A stretch of DNA of 64,000 nucleotides from Idiomarina aminovorans (lineage in GTDB: Bacteria > Pseudomonadota > Gammaproteobacteria > Enterobacterales > Alteromonadaceae). Each line of letters opens with the position of its first letter. Positions within the stretch are counted from its first letter, which is position 1. Shown here in pieces: positions 51,494-61,680 of the stretch. The stretch lies in assembly GCF_023155095.1 (NCBI RefSeq), contig NZ_JAKNDA010000004.1, positions 186,001 through 250,000 on the forward strand, written 5' to 3'. The position numbers and the translations under genes are program-made. The notes under the pieces were generated by a model. It was not told the origin of the DNA. It did not search any database and saw nothing but the letters and a program-made list of their open reading frames with translations.

Positions 51494-53429
51494 TACCGCC
51501 CCCTAAGCTTAATCGTTTGTTGCTAACCAAACTCAACCGCTCTTTAGCCCGCGTAATGCCGGTATACAACAGCTCTTTGCTTAGCACAGGGCTGTCGTGG
51601 TCGGGTAGCACCATCACGGTGTGTTTGAATTCGGAGCCTTGGGATTTATGTACGGTCATGGCGTACACGGTTTCTATATGGGTTAGGCGGCTGGGCAATA
51701 CCCAGCGCACGCCCTTATTTTCAGACTGATTGGCCTGGTCCGGGAAAGCGACGCGCAGGTGGCCTTGTTCGGGGTCTTTTAAGGTAATGCCAATGTCGCC
51801 GTTGTTTAGTTTGAGGCCGTAGTCGTTTTTGGTGACCATAACGGGCCGGCCTTCGTACCAGGTGTTAGCATTTACGCCGAGTATGTCGCCGACTTTTTGG
51901 TTGACGGCTTTCATGCCCCAGGGGCCTTCGCGCAGGGCGGTCAGAATTTGGAAGTTGCTTAGGTTTTGCAGAGCTTCGTGGGCTATGTTGTTGATATTGC
52001 CGGCGTCGGTGGTGATTTCGGTATTGTTCCGGACGTGTAACGTCAGGCTACTGGCTGTCAGGTTTTGTTTAACCAGGCTCACAAATGCTGAGTCATCCAG
52101 ACCATTAACTTCGTACACATTAATTGGGTATTCGCCTTCAGCATCCTTAGCTTTCTGAAGCTCCTTTTGCACGGCGGCGTTATCTTGTCGGTTAATGGCG
52201 TTGGCCAGCTCAGCAATGGGTCCTTTAAAGCGATAGCTTTTGCGGAATTTTACAACATGCTGCAGGCGCTCTTCGCCGTTATCGTCAATGAGCTCTGTGG
52301 GCAAGGCGGGTGTGTCGGCAACTTGCTGCAGCCATTGTGCGGTTGCGCTGTGGTAATGGCCTTCGTCCGCGCCGGCGCATAGGTTACCCAGCACGGCTCC
52401 GGCTTCTACCGAGGCTAGCTGATCTTTGTCGCCAATTAACACCAGCCGCGCGTGTTTTGGGGTGGCTTTTAGCAGCGCGGTCATCATTTCAATGTCTATC
52501 ATCGAGGCTTCGTCGACAATTACTACGTCGGTGCGCAGTGGGTTGTCTGCGTGGTGCTTAAAAGCGCGTGAATTTGGCTTTACGCCCAGCAGCCGGTGCA
52601 GGGTTTTGCCCTCTGTCTCTATCGAGTCCAGCGCCGGTAGTAAGTTTGCCAGCTGCGGGTTATTTTTTAACGTCTCTAATTCGGTATCTATGGATTCGGT
52701 GAGTCGCGCCGCGGCTTTACCCGTGGGCGCTGCCAGTGACACCCGCAATGGCGGTAAGCCGAGGGTTAATGTCTGATGCTGCAACGCGGTTAACAACCGC
52801 ACTACGGTATAAGTTTTACCGGTGCCGGGGCCACCGGTTATCACGCTAAAGCGGTTGCGCACGGTATTGGCACAAGCCACCCGTTGCCAGTTAATTTCAC
52901 CATCTTCGCTTTTATCATTGCCAGGCTGATCAAAAAGCTTGGCCAGGGTGTTTTTTAGCAGGTCGTCGTTGGTCACCGGCCGGTCGTTCATTCTTGCGTG
53001 CAGGTTTTCGGCAATAAAGGTTTCGTATTGCCAGTAGCGACGCAAGTAAAGCTTGCCGTCGTTAAACACCAATGGCTCGTTGCTATTGCCGTTGGTATCC
53101 ACACAAGAGCAGGCGTTTAAGGCGCTGTTTAAATCCGCTCCGAACTGGCGTAACAATGCACCGGGGGGTGAGCACTCCGGCGAATAGCGGTTTTCGGGCG
53201 GTAAATTCAGTACCGTTTCGGGGTCGCTTTGCAACGCCGTAATATCAAGGCTGGTGTGTCCGCGCCCGGCCTGGTGTGAAGCACAAGCAGCGGCGAATAA
53301 TACCTCGTCGCGCGCTTCGCCGGCCTGCTGCAAAAATTCAACAAAGGCGAGATCAATGGAGCGTATCCAGCCGGTATCGCGCCACTGGCTCAGGGCATCA
53401 AATAAGGTGTTCGATGTCACGTCGCTCAT
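51486..53429 (-). CDS. recD: Exodeoxyribonuclease V alpha subunit RecD
   Basis: The 5'-3' helicase subunit of RecBCD, which processes double-strand breaks and degrades linear foreign DNA. The 647 residues (E. coli 608) show Walker A (ITGGPGTGKTYTVVRLL, about 193-209), Walker B DVVIVDEASMID, and the C-terminal UvrD-like motifs AMTVHKSQGSEF and YTGITRAKERL. The ATG overlaps the recB stop by four bases (ATGA). The helicase-nuclease gene follows with eight bases of overlap. Confidence 0.96.
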   Translation of the reverse strand: MSDVTSNTLFDALSQWRDTGWIRSIDLAFVEFLQQAGEARDEVLFAAACASHQAGRGHTSLDITALQSDPETVLNLPPENRYSPECSPPGALLRQFGADLNSALNACSCVDTNGNSNEPLVFNDGKLYLRRYWQYETFIAENLHARMNDRPVTNDDLLKNTLAKLFDQPGNDKSEDGEINWQRVACANTVRNRFSVITGGPGTGKTYTVVRLLTALQHQTLTLGLPPLRVSLAAPTGKAAARLTESIDTELETLKNNPQLANLLPALDSIETEGKTLHRLLGVKPNSRAFKHHADNPLRTDVVIVDEASMIDIEMMTALLKATPKHARLVLIGDKDQLASVEAGAVLGNLCAGADEGHYHSATAQWLQQVADTPALPTELIDDNGEERLQHVVKFRKSYRFKGPIAELANAINRQDNAAVQKELQKAKDAEGEYPINVYEVNGLDDSAFVSLVKQNLTASSLTLHVRNNTEITTDAGNINNIAHEALQNLSNFQILTALREGPWGMKAVNQKVGDILGVNANTWYEGRPVMVTKNDYGLKLNNGDIGITLKDPEQGHLRVAFPDQANQSENKGVRWVLPSRLTHIETVYAMTVHKSQGSEFKHTVMVLPDHDSPVLSKELLYTGITRAKERLSLVSNKRLSLGGGNA

Positions 53430-56400
53430 GTCGGCTCCTTATTAGAAAAGTCCTTTCCAGCAAACAGCTCATCCAGCTGTTCAATTAATGCCCGTGACGG
53501 CCGGTCACAAAACGCTCCGCCGGTTTCGGCTCTGTGCCCGCGTAAAAACAAATACACCGCGCCACCAACGTGGGTGTCGTAGTCATAAGCCTCGCCCAGC
53601 CGCGCTTTTAATAAACGATGCAGCGCTAAGGTGTAAATCACATACTGTAAGTCATAACGGCTGTGCAGAATTTTTTCGCGCATGGCCTGCTCGGTGTAGG
53701 CGTGGTCGTCTTCGCCCAGCCAGTTCGACTTATAATCCGCCACGTAATACTGCCCGTTGTGTTCAAACACTAAGTCGATAAAGCCTTTTAGCATACCGTT
53801 CAGCACATTGGGTTCCAGCGCCGGGCGGTCATGCCCGGGCAGAATGTGTTCGCGCACTACGGCATCCAGCTTTTGCGCGTGAACCTCACTGGCACCAAAC
53901 CAGAATTCCGGCTCAGCTTTATATTGTTTCAGCGCCTGCAGGCTAATGGTGTCGCCCTGGCGGTTAATGGGGAACTCGTTGTGCAAATAAGCGTTTAACC
54001 AGTGGTCTATGCTGGTTTCATGCTCCTGCCAGAACGGGCTGACACAAAACCGCTGCACCAGTCCGGTACGTTCGGCGGCATCATCCGCAACCTGTGCAAA
54101 GCCAATATTCGCCGACTCTTCCAGCAAGTTATGCAAAAAGGTTCCCGGCCCGGCGCCTTTGGGTAAGTGATGAATGCTGTCGGGGCTGGGCTCTGCAGCG
54201 CTGGCTATTTGTGTTTCGTCTTCGTCGTCACGCTCGTCCAGCAGGTTCATTTCATCCGGCGATTGTGGCGCGGGTACGCTGGTGGTGCTTGCGCCAGGCT
54301 GAGTCGAACCAGAGTATTGCAGCGCACTGTAGCTGGCCACCCACCAACGCTCGAGTTTCCTGCCCGGCGGCATGTGTCGTGGGTTCAGTTTGGGCCGGGT
54401 TTGTTCCTGCTCCAGCGCGCGCACCAGGGGTTCGTCGCTTTCTAAACGGGTTAACTGGGTATGCGGTGTTTGCTGCCAGCGTTCGCTCACTTCGTTATAA
54501 AGCTCATCAGTTAACGAATCGCCGCCGTTTAGCAGATAAAACAACGGGTTATTCCGGTGCTCTTTAACGGTTTCCAGCGCAATAAAGGTGGCGTACTGGG
54601 CACGGGTTACGGCCACGTACATTTTACGTAGGTCTTCGGCCAGTATTTCGTCACTCAAACGCTGCTTGTTGTCGTCGTCTTTTGACCACAGCACTTGCAG
54701 CTCGCCGTTTTCGTCGTGATACACGGCAGGCGGCCTAATCCGGTAGGCTTCCGCCTGGGTGTACGCCACAAAGGGCATAAACACCAGCGGGTACTGCAAA
54801 CCTTTGGATTTGTGAATAGTGATAATTTTAATCAGCTCGGCGTCACTTTCTAAGCGCAGTTGCTGCTCGTCGCTCTGGGTGCGGCTGTTGCTGCCAAAGC
54901 CGTGTCGCTCGTTCACCTGCTCGGCAAAATGGTTCACCAGCGCCGGAATACCGTCCAGCACCATACTTTGCTGTTGCAGCAGTTCGGCAAGGTGCAGCAC
55001 GTCCGATAATTGCCGCTCGCCCTGTATGGTATCGGCCAATAGCTTGGCGGGCACCTGATATTCATGCAGCAGGTTGTGCAACATGGCCAGCACACCCTGT
55101 CGCTGCCACTGATCGTGATAATCCAGAAACTGACCTACGCGGCGTTCCCATTCCTGCTCATTACTGTGAATCTGCTCCAGCTCAGCCAGGGGTAAGTCCA
55201 GTAACTGAGTGCCTAACGCACTGCGTATTAACGACGGGTCACGCGGCTCGGCACAGGCGCTGACTAAGGTCAGCAGATCTTTGGCCACGCGCTGCGCAAA
55301 TACCGACTCCCGGTCCGACAAATACACACTTTTCAGGCCGCGATCGCTCAACGCTTTTTTAATGGCATTGGCTTCACTGAAGTTATTCACCAGTACCGCT
55401 ATGTCACTGGTTTTGACCCGCTGTTCGAGGTTGTCGTCTTCATTGTAATAGCCGGCTTGCGGGTCATTCAGCAGCGAGGCAATTAAATTAGCATGATGGT
55501 TCGCCGCCGCCCGGAAGAAGGTGTCTTTGTTGCGCTTTTCTTCACCCGATACCGACCACAGCAGTGCCGGGGCGGTTTTCAGGTTGCTGGAAAGCAGGCA
55601 ATGCTTAAAGGTTTTCTTTAATCCGTTGGCTTCTACCCGGTTAAACGGCAGCTCGTTAGTCTGCTCCGTTTTAAACAGAAAAGCCCCGCGCGGCAGTTCT
55701 TCGGCGCGCTCAAACAAGGCATTAACGCCATCCACCATGGCCTGCGACGAGCGGAAGTTTTTCGCCAGATTATAATGCCGGCCTTCGGTATCGCGCCGGG
55801 CTTTCAAATAGGTGTGAATATCAGCGTTACGGAAGCTGTAAATAGCCTGTTTGGGGTCACCAATCAGGAAAACGCCAGTGCCTTCATGGGGCTCGGCCAA
55901 GTGATAAATACGATTAAAAATCTCGTATTGAACCGGGTCGGTGTCCTGAAATTCGTCCACCATGGCAATGGGGTATTGTTTGCGAATGGCCGCCGCTAAA
56001 GCTTCACCACTGGGGCCTTTAAGCGCATCACGCAACCGCGTGAGCATATCGTCATGACCCATTTCGGCGCGCTGATTTTGCAGTTCGGCAAAACGGCGGC
56101 TGACCCAGAACGCCGCATGTTGTTTTACTTTGGCCAGTTCTTCCTGCTGCTGCACTTTGCTTTGCTTAATGCGTTCCTGCAGTTGGCCTAATATTGCCCA
56201 GTTGTCAACCATACCGCCCAGCTTAGCTTCTGCGAATTTTTGCAGCTCATCGGCGCCAATATTTTTCCAGTTGGCAGCGGTGGCATCGGGCTCCACCATG
56301 TCTGGGTCGGCGCACCAGTCGGCAAATTTCTGAAATTGCTTGAGTTTGGTGGCTGCGCCCTTGGCTTGTGAGGTTTTATCGACTATATCCTGCACAATAG

Positions 56401-57145
56401 GCGCAATTTCCTGCTTTATAACGGCCATTCGCGCTTTATGCGCGTTTTCAGCGTCACTCAGTAAGGCATGCAGATCACCGCTGACCGGTGCTTTAGCGCT
56501 TTTACTCAGGCTGTGGGTTAAGCCCAGTAATGCCTCGGGTGACTTAAAGTCTTCCAGCAGCCGGGCGCTGAGCTCGGCATCGGCCGGATAAATGAAACGT
56601 CTGAAATAGTCTTCGGCGGCCTGCAACCGCAGCTCTTCGTTTTCGGTTTCGACGTTCTGACTGAACAAGCTGCCGCTGGCAAAGGCGTGCTCTTTCAGCA
56701 TGGACTGACACCAGCCGTGGATAGTTTTTACGGCAGCTTCGTCCATGGACTGCGACGCTAAGTCCAGCAGCCGCGCAAGATGCATCAGGTTCTGTTCCTG
56801 CGCTACGCAGTCGTCGCGCAGGCTGGCTAAAAACGGGTCACCTTCAACTGCATCCGGATCACGAAAATAGGCGGCCGCTTCGGCTAACCGCGCCCGAATA
56901 CGGTCGCTGAGCTCTTCGGTGGCGGCTTTGGTAAAGGTCATGACCAGAATATTTTTCGGCACCAGTTCACGCCCAAAGCTGGTGTTTTCTTGTTCGTTCT
57001 TTTCCTCATTCTGAACGCCATGCCCAATCACCAGGCGCACATACAAGGCAGCAATGGTGTAGGTTTTACCGGTACCGGCACTGGCCTCAATTAAGCGACT
57101 GCTGTTCAGCGGAAAGTCGAGAGGGTTTGACAGTAAGTGGCTCAC
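53426..57145 (-). CDS. recB: Exodeoxyribonuclease V beta subunit RecB
   Basis: The 3'-5' helicase and nuclease subunit of RecBCD. The 1239 residues (E. coli 1180) have Walker A (IEASAGTGKTYTIAALY, about 19-35), the SF1 motifs MVDEFQDTDPVQY and IYSFRNADIHTY, and AVTRAQYATFIA, and end with the nuclease domain (GTFLHNLLE, DAVVREHILPGH, GFIDLVFEHN, VADYKSNWLG), whose Asp and Lys coordinate catalysis. A GTG start overlaps the recC stop by four bases. Confidence 0.96.
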   Translation of the reverse strand: MSHLLSNPLDFPLNSSRLIEASAGTGKTYTIAALYVRLVIGHGVQNEEKNEQENTSFGRELVPKNILVMTFTKAATEELSDRIRARLAEAAAYFRDPDAVEGDPFLASLRDDCVAQEQNLMHLARLLDLASQSMDEAAVKTIHGWCQSMLKEHAFASGSLFSQNVETENEELRLQAAEDYFRRFIYPADAELSARLLEDFKSPEALLGLTHSLSKSAKAPVSGDLHALLSDAENAHKARMAVIKQEIAPIVQDIVDKTSQAKGAATKLKQFQKFADWCADPDMVEPDATAANWKNIGADELQKFAEAKLGGMVDNWAILGQLQERIKQSKVQQQEELAKVKQHAAFWVSRRFAELQNQRAEMGHDDMLTRLRDALKGPSGEALAAAIRKQYPIAMVDEFQDTDPVQYEIFNRIYHLAEPHEGTGVFLIGDPKQAIYSFRNADIHTYLKARRDTEGRHYNLAKNFRSSQAMVDGVNALFERAEELPRGAFLFKTEQTNELPFNRVEANGLKKTFKHCLLSSNLKTAPALLWSVSGEEKRNKDTFFRAAANHHANLIASLLNDPQAGYYNEDDNLEQRVKTSDIAVLVNNFSEANAIKKALSDRGLKSVYLSDRESVFAQRVAKDLLTLVSACAEPRDPSLIRSALGTQLLDLPLAELEQIHSNEQEWERRVGQFLDYHDQWQRQGVLAMLHNLLHEYQVPAKLLADTIQGERQLSDVLHLAELLQQQSMVLDGIPALVNHFAEQVNERHGFGSNSRTQSDEQQLRLESDAELIKIITIHKSKGLQYPLVFMPFVAYTQAEAYRIRPPAVYHDENGELQVLWSKDDDNKQRLSDEILAEDLRKMYVAVTRAQYATFIALETVKEHRNNPLFYLLNGGDSLTDELYNEVSERWQQTPHTQLTRLESDEPLVRALEQEQTRPKLNPRHMPPGRKLERWWVASYSALQYSGSTQPGASTTSVPAPQSPDEMNLLDERDDEDETQIASAAEPSPDSIHHLPKGAGPGTFLHNLLEESANIGFAQVADDAAERTGLVQRFCVSPFWQEHETSIDHWLNAYLHNEFPINRQGDTISLQALKQYKAEPEFWFGASEVHAQKLDAVVREHILPGHDRPALEPNVLNGMLKGFIDLVFEHNGQYYVADYKSNWLGEDDHAYTEQAMREKILHSRYDLQYVIYTLALHRLLKARLGEAYDYDTHVGGAVYLFLRGHRAETGGAFCDRPSRALIEQLDELFAGKDFSNKEPT

Positions 57146-60100
57146 AATTGCCCCTCCGGTACTAAGGTTAAGCGCATGGGGTCATAGAGCTCGTTAATAA
57201 AACGCCGAAAGTGCGGCGATGTTTGAATAGCACTATAGTCTTCCGCTACCCGGCCGCAATAATCGCTGGAGGTCAGCAGCGCAGCGGCGTTAAAGCCACC
57301 TTCTTCATACGCCTGAAGGGCAGCTTCGTGCGCCAGCGATTCGTCATTTTCCTTTTTATCCAGCGAGCTTAACCAGGTCATAGCAACGTCTAAATGCATG
57401 GGCTGTGGCTGCTGTGCCGACAGAGCTACCAATTCCAGAATTTGCTCTAATTGTTGTATTGCTAATTCCGCCGGCACCGGGGCAACCTGCAACTGGCATC
57501 CGCCTTTGGACACAATTAACAAGCGCGTGGGCTGCTGCAAATTCAGCAATAACAAACCGAGGTAATAAGCACTGGCATGTTTCCAGCCACCACCATTAAT
57601 GCCTTTGCCATTTTTGGCGGCAATGTTACTTGCCGAAGTAACGACCCACAGACGTTCGCCGTTTTCGTTGGTGTGCAAGCCGGTCACCGTGTCATCAATA
57701 ACCAGCCCGGCATGCTCAAAACCCACTTCGACCGGAAACTCATTCACGCCGGAATAGCCCGCTACGCTCTGTTGGTAAACGTCGAGTATGTCCTGTGTCT
57801 GCTCCAGTAACTGCAGGGTGTTTTGTTCGGAAATTGCGCCAATGCCTAACGCGCCTTCGCGCTTAATGCGGTTCAGCTCTTTTATCAGCGCGGCTTCAAT
57901 GCCACCGCCGGCTGTGCCTCCAGCGAATGAAAGCGCGCGCTTGCCGGACTCAATCAACCGGGAGGTTAATGCCCAGCTTTGCAGGTTATCCATAACAAAG
58001 GCTTCGCTGTCATCCAGGTCTTCGCTGTTACGGCTGAAATAAGTATCCAGTTTCCAGTTGAAATACAGCCGCGCGGGCTCTTCAATAAAGCGTTTAATGT
58101 CGGTAATACTCAGTGTGCGTTCCAGCTCGTCATACCCGGCTAATTCCGACGACTTTGCCGACGACTTTTCCGAAGTAACCGACCCCCGATGCGCCTGCGC
58201 CCACTCGCTGGCGTAGGTGAAATAGGGCTGGTCATCAGCATCAGACGTAAAATACGCAGAATTAAACGGCTGCAACTTATGCTCAATGGTCCACTGTTTA
58301 ATATCCACACCCCAGCCCTGCTGCAGATGGTCACGCAGTTGCGCCACCAGCACTGATGGGGTGCGTTCACTGTTGTCTTTCGCGCTGTAACCGACCCAGC
58401 TCAGGTAAAAACAGTCACGCGCCGACAGCATGGCTTCTAAAAACAAGTAACGGTCATCGTCGCGACGGGAACGGTCACCGGGCCGATAACGGTCAGTCAT
58501 TAAATCAAAGTCCACCCGCGGCACCGAACGAGGGTAATCACTTTCGTTCATACCCAGCACGCACACGTATTTAAACGGAATGGCGCGCATGGGCATTAAG
58601 GTGGCGAAGTTGACCGCGCCAGCTAAAAAGCGCTGATTCAGGTTTTGCTGATCCACACGCTCCAGCCAGGCGTCTTTAAATATGGGTAAGCGCAGCAACG
58701 ACTCGTTGTCCGCTTCCAGACAAATATCGCGCAATTGATAAAGCTCATCACCTAACTTAGCCAGAAGTAAGCGATCACTATCTTCTTCCGCCTGGAAAAA
58801 TCGTTCAAGTAGCCACTCTCCCTGAGCAATCCACTGCGGCAGCGTCGGTTCACCCTGCGCACGTTGCCACCACTGTTCCAGTGTGCGCACCACATCGGCC
58901 AGACAACCGACCAGTGCAGCACTTAACCCGGCGACTTCGGCATAGGGCTCAACGTTGGCCCAGGGGCTATCGCCTGAGGACTCCTTTTCCGCCAACTCGC
59001 CCATGGCATAACCGGCTATCATGCGTTTTAAGCCAAACCACCAGCTGTTGGTTTCTTCCGCTTCGGGCATATAGAACTGCGAGCGTTGCTGCGCACTTAA
59101 TCCCCAACGCGCACCAGCCTCTTTTACCCAGCGTTTCAGTTGCGGTAAGTCGTCATCGCCAATACCAAAGCGTTGCTGCACCGCCGGCACCGACAGTAAA
59201 TTGAATAAATCGGTCTGGGTAAAACGCAGCTGATCCACCTGCAACAGTAACTCCAGTGCAATCATTAACGGCCGCTGATGACGCTCGCCCTGATCGGCAA
59301 TGGTGTAAGGAATCGCGCGCGGGTCACGTTCGCCAAAGCGGTTGTGGTAACGGCCAAATACCGCATCAATATAGGGTGCGTAAGTGTTCACATCCGGCAG
59401 CATGACCATAATATCGCGCGGCTTTAAGTCCGGGTCATTGGCAAAGGCATCCAGCAGTTGGTCGTGCAGCACTTCTAACTCGCGCTGCGGGCTGTGGCAC
59501 ACATGAAACTGCAGTGACTTATCGGTGGCAGCCGGCGTCGGCCAAAGTTCACGGGTTTCATGCACCGGCCGCAGGTTTAAAATATCGTCCTGCAGCTGCG
59601 CTAGTAAATGGCCCGTTGAATGAGGCTCAAAAAGCTCCAGCTTAATGGTATTAAAAGCTTCCTGCTTGGCCAGGGTTTCGTCGTAGAGATCCAGCAGACG
59701 AATATAGTCGCGCCCCTGCTTACCCCAGGACGCCAGCAGCGGATTCGCCAGCTGATGCAGTTCGTCATCGTCGGGGGCATCCGGCAGTTCGGGTTTATGC
59801 TTTAATCGCGAGGATGCTTGCACCGCCTGCCGCAGAGCTTCTTTGCCGTCGACAATATCGGCCCAGTGGTACTGCGAGGGGTTATGTACGCACAACAGAA
59901 TTTGGGTATAGCCTTTAATGGCATCCAGCACCTGCAGCATTTGCTGCGGCAGCGAGGAAATACCAAACACCACCACCCGTGGCGGCAACCCTGCCGGGCG
60001 CTCAGTTAACGCCTTGGCGGTATCAATAAAGCGCTGATGCAGCTCTGCACGGTTGTTCCAGTAGTCGTCTATGCCAATATCGTTACTGACCGCCCGCCAC

Positions 60101-60636
60101 AGCTCCGGCTGCCATAACTGTTCCGGTTCAACCGGCTGATTCTGCTCGAGTACATCCTGACTTTTTACCCAGTTATCCAGCCAGTCAGCCCGGTACACGG
60201 CGTACTGATCAAATAAGTCGGCCAAACGGCCACTGAGCTGATACAGCTTACGGCCGTCGGCGTCATCGGAAGTGTAGTGCTTGAGCGGTGCAAAATGCGG
60301 ATTATGCTCAATCAGTTCGGGCAGCAGACGCATTAGTCGCCAGGTCAGACGGTCTTTATCAAAAGGAGAGGTTTTGGGAATATCATTGCCCAGCACTGAG
60401 CGGTAGGCTTTCCACTGAAAACGCGCCGGCAGGGTGACGTCTATCATGGCGGCAATGCCATTGGCCTGGGCTAAATTAATTTTCAGCCACTGGGCAATAC
60501 CGTTACTTTGCACCAGCACGGTTTCCTGCTCCAGCGGCGCCAGCGGGTAATTTTGGGTGAATGTAACCGCCACATCGGTTAAGTCTTCCAGCCGATGTCC
60601 GTGCGCGACAATAAAGCCGGGGGTCAATTCACTCAC
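57142..60636 (-). CDS. recC: Exodeoxyribonuclease V gamma subunit RecC
   Basis: The Chi-recognition and strand-splitting subunit of RecBCD. The 1164 residues (E. coli 1122) keep an inactive helicase fold: the start GFIVAHGHRLEDL, VQSNGIAQWLKINLAQ, VFGISSLPQQMLQVLDAI, ILLCVHNPSQYHWAD, VMLPDVNTYAPYIDAVF, and VCVLGMNESDYPRSV PRVDFDLM. Translation starts with GTG after GGGAGAG. It is the first gene of the recC-recB-recD-helicase unit; E. coli has ptrA between recC and recB, which is absent here. Confidence 0.95.
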   Translation of the reverse strand: MSELTPGFIVAHGHRLEDLTDVAVTFTQNYPLAPLEQETVLVQSNGIAQWLKINLAQANGIAAMIDVTLPARFQWKAYRSVLGNDIPKTSPFDKDRLTWRLMRLLPELIEHNPHFAPLKHYTSDDADGRKLYQLSGRLADLFDQYAVYRADWLDNWVKSQDVLEQNQPVEPEQLWQPELWRAVSNDIGIDDYWNNRAELHQRFIDTAKALTERPAGLPPRVVVFGISSLPQQMLQVLDAIKGYTQILLCVHNPSQYHWADIVDGKEALRQAVQASSRLKHKPELPDAPDDDELHQLANPLLASWGKQGRDYIRLLDLYDETLAKQEAFNTIKLELFEPHSTGHLLAQLQDDILNLRPVHETRELWPTPAATDKSLQFHVCHSPQRELEVLHDQLLDAFANDPDLKPRDIMVMLPDVNTYAPYIDAVFGRYHNRFGERDPRAIPYTIADQGERHQRPLMIALELLLQVDQLRFTQTDLFNLLSVPAVQQRFGIGDDDLPQLKRWVKEAGARWGLSAQQRSQFYMPEAEETNSWWFGLKRMIAGYAMGELAEKESSGDSPWANVEPYAEVAGLSAALVGCLADVVRTLEQWWQRAQGEPTLPQWIAQGEWLLERFFQAEEDSDRLLLAKLGDELYQLRDICLEADNESLLRLPIFKDAWLERVDQQNLNQRFLAGAVNFATLMPMRAIPFKYVCVLGMNESDYPRSVPRVDFDLMTDRYRPGDRSRRDDDRYLFLEAMLSARDCFYLSWVGYSAKDNSERTPSVLVAQLRDHLQQGWGVDIKQWTIEHKLQPFNSAYFTSDADDQPYFTYASEWAQAHRGSVTSEKSSAKSSELAGYDELERTLSITDIKRFIEEPARLYFNWKLDTYFSRNSEDLDDSEAFVMDNLQSWALTSRLIESGKRALSFAGGTAGGGIEAALIKELNRIKREGALGIGAISEQNTLQLLEQTQDILDVYQQSVAGYSGVNEFPVEVGFEHAGLVIDDTVTGLHTNENGERLWVVTSASNIAAKNGKGINGGGWKHASAYYLGLLLLNLQQPTRLLIVSKGGCQLQVAPVPAELAIQQLEQILELVALSAQQPQPMHLDVAMTWLSSLDKKENDESLAHEAALQAYEEGGFNAAALLTSSDYCGRVAEDYSAIQTSPHFRRFINELYDPMRLTLVPEGQL

Positions 60637-60729
60637 TCGCTGCTCTCCCTATGGGTTCCTGTAAGACATCCATCCTAATCAATAGCGAATTATCTTACTA
60701 GTTATAGAGCAACTTATCGACTGACTGGT

Positions 60730-61626
60730 TTATCTTCCCAGTAATTTATCTTTCGTCTGGCGATTAGCTTTACGCATTTCTGAAAAGGTCGAGTCTTTAC
60801 GGTAGCGACCTTTTTCTACATGCCGAATTATGGATACATCGTCGATAGCCAGAGGTTTCCCGTGCGTACCCAGTAACCAGCGAAAAGCTCTGTCTTCATA
60901 GGCTTTAGCCCAATGGTCTTTTGGTTCCTGGTAGCAGCTTGTCTGTTCACAATAACCGTAGCGGCGGGCCGTGTCCCCGTGAGTAATTTGTACTGATCCC
61001 GTTGCTTTGCTGAACGAATGGTAGTTGTAACCCGCTTTTTCCAGACATTCATCGACTGAAATTTCTTTGCCGTTACACAAAACGTCGTGGTCTTTGCTCA
61101 ATAGTTCTGTGCGCGCTACTTTTTCAGGAAATACCAAAATACAGGATTCTTTACTCAGCGATTTTTTCAGACTCGGAAAAGTATTTTCGCCAAACATCAA
61201 ATCGCAGTCGGTAAACCATATCCAGTCGGCTTTGGTTTCTTTTGCGGCCTTATTACGACCAATAGCGCGTCGCATTAAGTCGTTCTTCTTAAGCGCAACA
61301 AAGTTCCACTCAATATTGTCAATTTTCTTGCTGGAGTATTCCTCTATTAAAGCCAAGGTATCTTTGTCTTGCGGGCAGTAAAAACCGGTAAGCGTCACTT
61401 TAAGATCTTTAGGGGCGCTATCAACCAGAGACTTCAACTGGTAAACAAACAAATGCGAATAGTTCCAGCAATGACTGACAATTTCGATGTGCTCGGGAGG
61501 GCTGGTGATATCATCAATTTCTGTAGATTTAGGGACATCGTAAAACCAACTAGCAGGAAACGGGCTGGAAACTGCAAATCGCAAAACGAATTCTTTACTC
61601 TGCTGTAGCCAAGGTTGTGTCGCCAT
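60730..61626 (-). CDS. Glycosyltransferase family A-like protein
   Basis: A 298-residue cytoplasmic protein with a GT-A-like fold. It has EIVSHCWNYSHLFVYQLKSL near the start, a nucleotide-sugar region, and a metal-binding WFTDCDLMFGENTF, where DCD is the DxD motif. HGDTARRYGYCEQ and YEDRAFRWLL follow. The substrate and acceptor are unknown; some relatives lie in surface-polysaccharide loci, but no such genes are nearby. It follows recC with 93 bases between them and its own start region, so it may be transcribed separately. Confidence 0.72.
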   Translation of the reverse strand: MATQPWLQQSKEFVLRFAVSSPFPASWFYDVPKSTEIDDITSPPEHIEIVSHCWNYSHLFVYQLKSLVDSAPKDLKVTLTGFYCPQDKDTLALIEEYSSKKIDNIEWNFVALKKNDLMRRAIGRNKAAKETKADWIWFTDCDLMFGENTFPSLKKSLSKESCILVFPEKVARTELLSKDHDVLCNGKEISVDECLEKAGYNYHSFSKATGSVQITHGDTARRYGYCEQTSCYQEPKDHWAKAYEDRAFRWLLGTHGKPLAIDDVSIIRHVEKGRYRKDSTFSEMRKANRQTKDKLLGR

Positions 61627-61680
61627 TAAGTTACTGCCTCATTTTCGTTTTTATAAATAGACTGTAGTATTTTCGACACA

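Noticed and set aside
54094-54567. 157-codon and other long frames antisense to recB, recD and recC
   Set aside because: They arise from GC-rich third codon positions of the rec genes; products are Arg/Ala-rich and have no known pattern.
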